Part shown: positions 1 through 5,433 of the stretch, one piece after another
How positions within the stretch are numbered: position 1 is the first letter of the stretch
How the letters are laid out: each line of letters opens with the position of its first letter
Assembly (NCBI GenBank): GCA_003551745.1
Contig: PUNI01000202.1
Span: forward strand, 1 to 6,158
Origin: Paracoccaceae bacterium
GTDB taxonomy: Bacteria > Pseudomonadota > Alphaproteobacteria > Rhodobacterales > Rhodobacteraceae
Length of the DNA: 6,158 bases
Direction: 5' to 3'
Program-made: the position numbers and the translations under genes
Notes under the pieces: model-generated
Told to the model about the DNA's origin: nothing
Seen by the model: only the letters and a program-made list of their open reading frames with translations
The model's database searches: none

Positions 1-749
1 AGACCGGCCACCTCGATGCGCAGGTAATGGCCCTCCTCGAACGGCGCCGCGCGCGGGCCGTCGTCCTCCTCGATGATGACGTGATAGGCCGGCGAGGTGG
101 CGTAGCTCAGCACCAGATCGGCCTCGCCGGCGCGGAAGATCGGGTGATAGGCGTCGGCCCACCGCGGCACCACCTGTGTTTGCGGCCGGTCCGCGAGCGC
201 CTGCCAGATCTCCCCGGCGGCCTCGCCAAAGGCGGCCTCCACCCACATCAGCAACCCGAGGCCGGTGGTCGAGACCTGCGGATCCTGGATCACCACGCGC
301 AGATCCGAGGCGATCAGCTCCTCCATGCTGGTGGGCGGCGCCTCCAGCCGGGCGCTGTCATAGATGAAGGCATAGTAGCCCCAGTTGTAGGGCAGGAAGA
401 GCGCGTCGTCCCACGCCACCGGCATGTCCAGCGCCGGCGGGGTGACCCCGGACGGGACGAAGAGGCCGCTCGCCCGGGCGGCGGCAAGGTTGTTGGTGTC
501 GATCCCCAGCGCGAGGTCGGGCCGGTCCCCGGGCGCGGCCGCGATCAGCCCGGGCAGGAGATCGCCGCTGGGCCCGGTGCCGATGATCTCGACCCGGCAG
601 TCACAGATCGCCTCGAAGGCGGCGGCGATGCCCGGGCCGGCGTTGCTGGCAAAGCTGTCATAGGCGTGGATCGTCAGCACGGGCGTCTCGGCGGCCGCGC
701 CCGCGGTGGTGGCGATCATCAGTCCCGCAGCAAGGGTGGGAAAGCGCAT
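1..749 (-). CDS. thiB: Thiamine/TPP ABC transporter, periplasmic substrate-binding protein (3' end cut by window edge)
   Basis: This protein captures thiamine and its phosphates in the periplasm and delivers them to the ThiP/ThiQ importer. The ATG at 749 follows a strong AAGGAGGA site, and 249 residues are visible without a stop; E. coli ThiB is about 327 residues, so roughly the last quarter lies outside the window. Residues 1-20 form a signal peptide (MRF start, hydrophobic core, AAA then E21 at the likely cleavage site). The mature part follows ThiB closely: YDSF near residue 30, a DLALGIDTNN-like stretch near 80, YNWGYYAFIYD near 120, QDPQVSTTGLGLL near 155, and LSYATSPAYH followed by EEGHYL near the visible end. 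Family identity is recognised from memory of E. coli ThiB. The TPP riboswitch upstream independently supports a thiamine role. thiP and thiQ would be expected next, beyond position 1, but are not visible. Confidence 0.95.
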   Translation of the reverse strand, partial: MRFPTLAAGLMIATTAGAAAETPVLTIHAYDSFASNAGPGIAAAFEAICDCRVEIIGTGPSGDLLPGLIAAAPGDRPDLALGIDTNNLAAARASGLFVPSGVTPPALDMPVAWDDALFLPYNWGYYAFIYDSARLEAPPTSMEELIASDLRVVIQDPQVSTTGLGLLMWVEAAFGEAAGEIWQALADRPQTQVVPRWADAYHPIFRAGEADLVLSYATSPAYHVIIEEDDGPRAAPFEEGHYLRIEVAG

Positions 750-754
750 GTCAT

Positions 755-777
755 CCTCCTTTTGCGACGGGCGGAGG
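755..777 (-). promoter_or_regulatory. thiB Shine-Dalgarno and possible sequestering hairpin
   Basis: On the minus strand the ribosome binding site GGAGG (759-755) lies six bases before the thiB ATG. A CCTCC segment (777-773) just upstream can pair with it, leaving a 13-base loop. In Gram-negative bacteria TPP riboswitches usually act on translation by hiding the ribosome binding site, and this pairing would do that. The 5-bp stem is seen directly; its use in the cell is inferred. Confidence 0.5.
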
Positions 778-812
778 CGACATGGGTGCGTGACCGGAGC
801 CGGAACACCACG

Positions 813-900
813 ACCTTCCCTCCGCCGGTCCTAACCGGTTCAGGTTCGACGGGTTGGCGGCGCGGCCGCCTCTCAGCCCCCGTGCGGGGCACCCCGAGGT
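813..900 (-). promoter_or_regulatory. TPP riboswitch (THI element) in the thiB leader
   Basis: Read on the minus strand, the leader has the diagnostic parts of the TPP aptamer in order. P1 is ACCU (900-897) with AGGU (816-813). P2 pairs CGGGGU with ACCCG. P3 is CCCC-GCAC-GGGG. The invariant CUGAGA (876-871) follows. A GC-rich hairpin GGCGGC-CGC-GCCGCC (870-856) comes next and is an optional extra stem. Then come the pyrophosphate-side segment with GAACCUGAACCGG, a CCGG/CCGG P5 stem and the closing GGAGGGA. When TPP is plentiful the aptamer should fold and lower thiB expression. No U-tract terminator lies between the aptamer and thiB, so control of translation is more likely than attenuation. 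Confidence 0.96.
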
Positions 901-907
901 AACGTGG

Positions 908-936
908 AGGGTAATCCGCGGTCTCGGCCCGGGCAA
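908..936 (-). promoter_or_regulatory. Probable thiB promoter
   Basis: On the minus strand a TTGCCC -35 box (936-931) and a TACCCT -10 box (913-908) are separated by 17 bases. Transcription would begin near 901-902, immediately before the first paired base of the riboswitch at 900. The boxes match the sigma-70 consensus only in part (4/6 and 3/6); spacing and exact placement before the aptamer are the main support. Confidence 0.4.
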
Positions 937-990
937 GGGGTGCCCTGCCCCGGGGTGCCGACTGCCGCCTTGAGCGCCCCGCCCGGGCCG
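925..990. repeat. 10-bp inverted repeat across the thiB-aroC divergent promoter region
   Basis: CGGCCCGGGC at 925-934 has its perfect reverse complement, GCCCGGGCCG, at 981-990, with 46 bases between. The left copy overlaps the proposed thiB -35 box and the right copy lies in the spacer of the proposed aroC promoter. Each copy is itself nearly palindromic around CCCGGG. In DNA this rich in G and C such a match may be chance; a shared operator is only a possibility. Confidence 0.35.
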
Positions 991-998
991 GCTACATG
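970..998 (+). promoter_or_regulatory. Probable aroC promoter
   Basis: TTGAGC (970-975) and TACATG (993-998) are 17 bases apart, matching sigma-70 boxes at 4/6 and 3/6. Transcription would start near 1005, giving a leader of about 27 bases before the chosen ATG at 1032. An ATG at 996 lies inside the -10 box, which argues against using it as the aroC start. Confidence 0.4.
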
Positions 999-1031
999 CG
1001 GGGCTGGCGCGGGACGCGCGGGGCGGTCGGG

Positions 1032-2135
1032 ATGAGCTTCAACAGTTTCGGGCAGATGTTCCGGGTCACCACCTGGGGCGAGAGTCACGGGCCGGCGATC
1101 GGCGCGGTGGTGGACGGCTGCCCGCCGGGTGTGACGCTGAGCGAGGCCGACATCCAGCCCTGGCTGGACCGCCGCCGGCCGGGGCAGAGCCGCTTCACCA
1201 CCCAGCGGCGCGAGGCCGATGCGGTGGAGATCCTCTCGGGAACCTACGAGGGACGCACCACCGGCACGCCGATCCAGCTGATGATCCGCAACACCGACCA
1301 GCGCTCGAAGGATTATTCCGAGATCGCCGAGAGCTTTCGCCCCGGCCATGCCGACATCACCTACTGGCAGAAATACGGGCTGCGTGATCCGCGTGGCGGT
1401 GGGCGCTCCTCGGCCCGCGAGACGGCGGCGCGGGTGGCGGCCGGCGGCGTGGCGCGGAAGGTGCTGGCCGCGCTGCTGCCGCAACTGGAGATCACCGGAT
1501 GCATGGTGGCGATGGGCCCCCATGGCATCGACCGAGCGCGGTTCGATGCGGCCGAGATCGCCCGCAACCCCTTCTTTTGCCCGGATGCGCAGGCGGCGGC
1601 GCAGTGGGCCGAGGAGCTTGACGCGCTGCGCAAGGCCGGCGATTCGGTGGGCGCGGTGATCGAGGTGACGGCGCGAGGCGTGCCGCCCGGGCTCGGCGCG
1701 CCGATCTACGGCAAGCTCGATGCCGATCTCGCCGCCGCGATGATGTCGATCAACGCGGTCAAGGGGGTGGAGATCGGCGCCGGCATGGCCGCGGCCGCCC
1801 TCAGCGGCACCGAGAATGCCGACGAGATCCGCATGGGGCCGGGCGGCCCGGAGTATCTGTCGAACCAGGCCGGCGGCATCCTCGGCGGGATCTCGACCGG
1901 GCAGGAGGTGGTGGTGCGCTTCGCGGTCAAGCCCACCTCGTCGATCCTGACCCCGCGCCGGACCGTCACGCGGACGGGAGACGAGACCGACATCGTCACC
2001 AAGGGGCGCCACGACCCCTGCGTCGGCATCCGGGCGGTGCCGGTCGGCGAGGCGATGATGGCCTGCGTGCTGCTCGACCACCTGCTGCGCCACCGCGCCC
2101 AGGTGGGCGAGGGTCCGCGCGGGCGGATCGGCTGA
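1032..2135 (+). CDS. aroC: Chorismate synthase
   Basis: AroC catalyses the last step of the shikimate pathway: it removes phosphate from 5-enolpyruvylshikimate-3-phosphate to give chorismate, precursor of aromatic amino acids, folate and quinones. It is a cytoplasmic enzyme that needs reduced FMN. The product has 367 residues, close to the family norm. All the expected signatures are present: [11 protein letters not shown] at residues 10-20 with the conserved His19, RPGHAD at 103-108 with His106, [17 protein letters not shown] at 122-138, a KPTSSI segment, and [17 protein letters not shown] from residue 326. I chose the ATG at 1032 because the protein then begins [11 protein letters not shown] as in other AroC proteins. 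The frame also opens with an ATG at 996, but those 12 residues are not family-like and overlap the likely promoter. The ribosome binding site is weak (GGTCGGG). Codon use is strongly G/C-ending (55 of the 60 codons from 1080). Confidence 0.97.
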   Translation: MSFNSFGQMFRVTTWGESHGPAIGAVVDGCPPGVTLSEADIQPWLDRRRPGQSRFTTQRREADAVEILSGTYEGRTTGTPIQLMIRNTDQRSKDYSEIAESFRPGHADITYWQKYGLRDPRGGGRSSARETAARVAAGGVARKVLAALLPQLEITGCMVAMGPHGIDRARFDAAEIARNPFFCPDAQAAAQWAEELDALRKAGDSVGAVIEVTARGVPPGLGAPIYGKLDADLAAAMMSINAVKGVEIGAGMAAAALSGTENADEIRMGPGGPEYLSNQAGGILGGISTGQEVVVRFAVKPTSSILTPRRTVTRTGDETDIVTKGRHDPCVGIRAVPVGEAMMACVLLDHLLRHRAQVGEGPRGRIG

Positions 2136-2144
2136 GGGGGCCGG

Positions 2145-3020
2145 TCAGCGTGGTGCCCGCGGACGGGCGAGTTGCACCGCGAGAATGCCGCCCATCACCA
2201 CGGCGACGCCGATCACGTCCCACGGCCCCAGCCGCTCGCCGAGGATCAGCGCGGCGATGGCGACGCCGAAGAAGGGGTTGAGGAAGTGGAAGGCCGCCGC
2301 CTTCACCGCCCCGACGCGGCGCACCAGCACGAACCACACCCAGGTCGCCAGCAGCCCAGGCACGAAGACGGTGTAGAGCCAGGCCGCCACCAGTTGCCAG
2401 CTCCACCGGACTTCAGGGGTCTCGAGGGCCAGCGCCACCGGCGCCAGCGCAAGCGCGCCCACCAGCATCTGCAGGCCCACCACCATCAGCACATTGCCGC
2501 CCGCCGAAGCGCCCCGCAGCGCGAGCGTCGCGAAGGCGAGCGCGCCCACCCCGATGATGCACAGGACCACCCCGAGAGCGTCCACCGCCCCGGCCCCGAT
2601 GCGCCCGCCGAGGATCAGTGCCACGCCGGCGAGGCCCGCGAAGAGCCCGACAACCCCCACCGGCGGCAGCCGCGCGCCCAGAAAGGCCCAGCCGGCCGCG
2701 GCCACCACCAGCGGCAGCGTCGAGGCGATGATGGCGGCGAGCGAGGCCTCAACCGTCTGCATCGCGACGAAATAGAGCCCGAGATAGAGGGCGTTCTGAC
2801 AGATGCCGAAGAGGATCGTCGCCCGCCACTGCGCCGGGGTCAGTCGCCAGCGCTGGCCAAGCGCCGCCGCCAGCCCGACGCCGATCAGCCCCGAGACCAG
2901 GAAGCGCAGCGCCAGCGCCATCAGCGGCGGCGCATCGGCCACGATGATCCGCGCCGAGGAAAAGGCCGAGGACCACATCAGCGCAAAGCCCACGCCGAGG
3001 GCCAGCGCCACCACATCCAT
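2145..3020 (-). CDS. DMT-superfamily (EamA domain) inner-membrane transporter
   Basis: This is a polytopic inner-membrane protein of about 291 residues, the usual size for the drug/metabolite transporter (EamA, RhaT-like) family, with about ten hydrophobic helices arranged as two EamA repeats (roughly residues 3-135 and 145-285). Recognisable marks are the N-terminal FALMWSSAFSSARI, the NALYLGLYFVAMQ and LAAIIASTLPL stretches of the first repeat, and AFHFLNPFFGVAIAALILGE in the second. Members export amino acids, metabolites or drugs; nothing here fixes the substrate. I prefer the ATG at 3020. A GTG at 3050 adds ten polar residues, but neither start has a good ribosome binding site, and the GTG lies only 17 bases past the U-tract of the upstream terminator. 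The gene ends 9 bases from the aroC stop, tail to tail. Family assignment is firm; function is unknown. Confidence 0.9.
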   Translation of the reverse strand: MDVVALALGVGFALMWSSAFSSARIIVADAPPLMALALRFLVSGLIGVGLAAALGQRWRLTPAQWRATILFGICQNALYLGLYFVAMQTVEASLAAIIASTLPLVVAAAGWAFLGARLPPVGVVGLFAGLAGVALILGGRIGAGAVDALGVVLCIIGVGALAFATLALRGASAGGNVLMVVGLQMLVGALALAPVALALETPEVRWSWQLVAAWLYTVFVPGLLATWVWFVLVRRVGAVKAAAFHFLNPFFGVAIAALILGERLGPWDVIGVAVVMGGILAVQLARPRAPR

Positions 3021-3067
3021 CCGCGGCTCTATTGTTTCGTCATACGACACACTGGTCCGCCGGGCAG

Positions 3068-3097
3068 AAAAAAAGGGGCCGCCTCAACGGCAGCCCC
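3068..3097 (-). terminator. Intrinsic terminator after the HU gene
   Basis: On the minus strand GGGGCUGCC (3097-3089) pairs with GGCGGCCCC (3083-3075), nine pairs with one G-U, around a GUUGA loop, and is followed by seven U (3074-3068). This is a classic Rho-independent terminator. It lies 39 bases after the HU stop and separates that gene from the downstream transporter. Confidence 0.92.
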
Positions 3098-3135
3098 CGC
3101 GGCCGTGCAGCCGGAGGCCCGGCCGCAGCCCAGCC

Positions 3136-3423
3136 TCAGCCGTTCACGCTGTCCTTCAGCGCCTTGGCGATGGTCACCTTCACCGCCTTGTCGGCCGGCT
3201 TCTTGATCTGCTCGCCGGTGGCGGGGTTGCGCACGGTGCGCTCGGGGCGCGCGCGGCAGAACACCTTGCCAACCCCCGGCACGGTCACCGCACCGCCGCC
3301 GGCCACTTCGCGCGTCACGATCGCAGCGAGCGCATCGAGCGCCGCGCCCGCGGTCTTCTTGTCGGCTCCCATCTCGGCGGCCAACTGGCTGACGAGTTCG
3401 GTCTTCGTCATCGGCTTGGACAT
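3136..3423 (-). CDS. HU-family DNA-binding protein
   Basis: This is a small nucleoid protein of 95 residues that should dimerise and bend DNA. The N-terminal helical part (MTKTELVSQLAAEMG from residue 5) matches the HU dimerisation region. The turn PGVGKVF (49-55) stands where HU has GFGxF. RNPATGEQIKK (65-75) is the signature on the DNA-binding arm, with Pro67 as the expected intercalating residue. The C-terminal VTIAKALKDSVN is also typical. The ATG at 3423 is chosen over Met5 (3411) because AAGGAGA lies six bases before it. The sequence departs from classical HU-alpha/beta around the arm (FCRARPERTV instead of FxVRxRAAR), like an extra HU-like paralogue I associate with Rhodobacterales. 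It could be annotated as HupB, but the exact orthology is unsure, so no symbol is given. The 174 bases upstream (3424-3597) must hold its promoter; I found no convincing boxes there. Confidence 0.93.
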   Translation of the reverse strand: MSKPMTKTELVSQLAAEMGADKKTAGAALDALAAIVTREVAGGGAVTVPGVGKVFCRARPERTVRNPATGEQIKKPADKAVKVTIAKALKDSVNG

Positions 3424-3597
3424 CGGCTGTCTCCTTGTCGCTCGTTTCCGAAATCTTAAGGCGGCACTCTGCCCCCGGTTGTTTCTGCCTGGAGGTCAAT
3501 TCGCCGCATCTAGACGTATCGCGGCACCCAGCACAATTGCCTTGCAACACGCATCGGTGATTTTTCGTGCCGAAAGTGGCGTTCCGCGGCCTCCGGG

Positions 3598-5079
3598 TTA
3601 CAGAAAGGCGGTCTCCTCGAAGCTGCGCAGCTTGCGGCTGTGGATCCTTTCCAGCGGCATCTCGCGCAGACGCTCCATCGCGCGCACCCCGATGCGCAGG
3701 TGGCGGGCCACCTGCACGCGGTAGAAATCGCTGGCCATGCCCGGCAGTTTCAGCTCGCCATGCAGGGGCTTGTCGGACACGCAGAGGAGCGTGCCATAGG
3801 GCACCCGGAAGCGGAATCCGTTCGCGGCGATCGTCGCGCTCTCCATGTCGAGCGCCACCGCACGCGACTGGCTGAGCCGCTGCACCGGCCCCGACTGGTC
3901 GCGCAGTTCCCAGTTGCGGTTGTCGATGGTGGCCACCGTGCCGGTGCGCATGATGCGCTTGAGTTCGAAGCCGTCGAGCGCGCTGACCTCGGCCACCGCC
4001 TCCTGCAGGGCGATCTGGATCTCCGCCAGCGCCGGGATCGGCACCCAGACCGGCAGATCCTCGTTCAGGACATTGTCCTCGCGCAGATAGGCGTGGGCGA
4101 GCACGAAGTCGCCCAGCCGCTGACTGTTTCTGAGGCCGGCACAATGGCCCACCATCAGCCAGGCATGGGGGCGCAGCACGGCGATGTGGTCGGTCGCCGT
4201 CTTGGCGTTGGAGGGCCCGACGCCGATGTTGACCAGCGTGATCCCGGCGCCGCGCTCGCGCTTGAGGTGATAGGTGGGCATCTGCGGCATCCGCGGCAGC
4301 GCCGGCAGCGGCGCCTCCGGGTCGGTGATCACCGCGTTGCCGGGGCCGACGAAGGCCGTGTAGCCGCTGTCGGGATCGGCCAGGGCGGCGCGGGCGAAGG
4401 CCTCGAATTCATCGACGTAGAACTGGTAGTTGGTGAAGAGCACATGGTTCTGGAAATGCTCGGCATCGGTCGCCGTATAATGCGCCAGCCTCGCCAGGGA
4501 ATAATCGACGCGTTGAGCGGTGAAGGGGGCCAGCGGAATTGAACCGTCCGGGTTGCGGACCCCTTCGCCATTGACGATGTCGTCGTTGGTTATGGCCAGG
4601 TCGGGTACGTCGAACGCATCCCGCAGGCTAAAGCCGAGGTCCGCGTGCGGTGCGCGCGTCAGTGCTTCGTGCCCTGCAACAGCGAAATGCAGCGGGATCG
4701 GCGTTGTCGACTGGCCGACACTGATCGGAACGCGATGGTTCTCCAGGACAAGTCCGATCTGCTGCTCCAAATAGTTTCGAAAGAGGTCGGGCCTGGTGAC
4801 AGTTGTCGAATAGGTTCCCGGTTCCGGAACGTAGCCGAAGCTGAGCCGCGTATCGGGAAGATCATAAACAGATGTCGTTAGACGGATCTCGGGATAGAAG
4901 GCCCGAAAGCGTGCAGTGGCGCGTCCGGTATCGAGCACCTCGGTGAACCGCGCGATCAGATAGTCCGTTGCCTGGGTGTACAGCGCCATCAACCGATCGA
5001 CCGCGGCTCCGGGCTCGGTAAACTCCTGCGCATCGAGTACAGGCGCGGTTTCGACAGGCAGGGAGGAGGGGGATTTCAT
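3598..5079 (-). CDS. amn: AMP nucleosidase
   Basis: Amn hydrolyses AMP to adenine and ribose 5-phosphate in the cytoplasm, helping to balance adenylate pools in purine salvage. The product has 493 residues (E. coli Amn 484). The N-terminal Amn-specific domain contains TRPDLFRNYLEQQ (from residue 95) and STTPIPLHFAV (from 124), and NYQFYVDEF follows near 217. The C-terminal nucleoside-phosphorylase-like domain starts near 281 with LVNIGVGPSNAK and includes VGHCAGLRNSQRLGDF (310-325), DMESATIAANGFRF (411-424) and SDKPLHGE (435-442). Asp411 lines up with the catalytic aspartate of the family (Asp428 in E. coli, from memory). I chose the ATG at 5079; the frame stays open to an ATG at 5151, but those 24 residues are not family-like. 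The ribosome binding site (GAAAGAAAG) is weak. Oddity: third-position G/C is 92% over residues 254-433 but only 68% over residues 14-193, suggesting a mosaic gene. No terminator is evident after the stop. Confidence 0.96.
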   Translation of the reverse strand: MKSPSSLPVETAPVLDAQEFTEPGAAVDRLMALYTQATDYLIARFTEVLDTGRATARFRAFYPEIRLTTSVYDLPDTRLSFGYVPEPGTYSTTVTRPDLFRNYLEQQIGLVLENHRVPISVGQSTTPIPLHFAVAGHEALTRAPHADLGFSLRDAFDVPDLAITNDDIVNGEGVRNPDGSIPLAPFTAQRVDYSLARLAHYTATDAEHFQNHVLFTNYQFYVDEFEAFARAALADPDSGYTAFVGPGNAVITDPEAPLPALPRMPQMPTYHLKRERGAGITLVNIGVGPSNAKTATDHIAVLRPHAWLMVGHCAGLRNSQRLGDFVLAHAYLREDNVLNEDLPVWVPIPALAEIQIALQEAVAEVSALDGFELKRIMRTGTVATIDNRNWELRDQSGPVQRLSQSRAVALDMESATIAANGFRFRVPYGTLLCVSDKPLHGELKLPGMASDFYRVQVARHLRIGVRAMERLREMPLERIHSRKLRSFEETAFL

Positions 5080-5433
5080 TGCTCGACTTTCTTTCGGCGA
5101 CGGAGGCGGGAGCTGTGCGCGCGATCTGAAATGCTCGCGCAGGCAGAGCATGCCCTCGCATCAATGAGGGGTGCAAGTGTTGGGTTCGGCGATTGGCCGG
5201 CTGCCGATTGATCTGTGCGATCCCTTCTTCTGACATGGAATGGCGCGCTGCGCCGAACGCGGCCTTTCACACCTTCTGATTGTAGGCGCGAGTACGAAAC
5301 AGCTAATAGGTGCATATTCGTCTGATTTTTAACCACTTTTCCGCAAACTTGTTGAAAAATTCGAGCAGCCCAGGCATATGCGAGTGGCAAGACATGCCGG
5401 CCTCTGTTCGCAGGTATTTGGTGTAGAGAGTTA
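5080..5433. other. Intergenic region between divergent amn and the exported-protein gene
   Basis: These 354 bases hold no gene I can support. G+C falls to about 40% over 5281-5340, the lowest in the window, and 48-53% over 5341-5460. A short inverted repeat (GGCGC-GCT-GCGCC, near 5242-5254) and an ATTTTT/AAAAAT pair (5325-5330 and 5355-5360) are visible; neither looks like a terminator. Promoters for both flanking genes should lie here. No tRNA, attachment site or mobile-element end was recognised. Confidence 0.6.
5352..5380 (+). promoter_or_regulatory. Possible promoter of the exported-protein gene
   Basis: TTGAAA (5352-5357, 5/6 to the -35 consensus) is followed after 17 bases by CATATG (5375-5380, 3/6 to the -10 consensus). 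A start near 5387 would give a leader of about 47 bases. The -10 match is weak, so this is only a candidate. Confidence 0.25.

Noticed and set aside
27..902. Plus-strand open frame opposite thiB and its riboswitch
   Set aside because: Arg/Gly-rich product with no recognisable domain; it runs antisense through both a clear ThiB coding region and a structured riboswitch.
937..960. GGGGTGCC repeated on the plus strand at 937-944 and 953-960, resembling part of a TPP riboswitch
   Set aside because: The rest of the aptamer (CUGAGA, the P4/P5 side) is absent on this strand, and aroC has no thiamine link; a GC-rich coincidence.
873..2093. Long minus-strand open frame (406 codons) opposite aroC
   Set aside because: It is a high-GC shadow of aroC: the product is a His/Arg/Gly/Asp-rich low-complexity string with no family features, and the plus strand is unmistakably chorismate synthase.
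2172..3206. Plus-strand open frame across the transporter, terminator and part of the HU gene
   Set aside because: Product is dominated by His, Arg, Gln and Pro, as expected for the antisense of a membrane-protein gene; it crosses gene boundaries and a terminator.
3029..4144. Minus-strand open frame covering HU, the intergenic gap and part of amn in another frame
   Set aside because: It passes through two well-supported genes out of frame and has a low-complexity Arg/Gly/Ala-rich product.
5325..5360. ATTTTTAAC...GTTGAAAAAT imperfect inverted repeat
   Set aside because: It has a bulge and a long loop, and no U-tract follows on either strand, so it does not qualify as a terminator; it may simply reflect local A+T richness.
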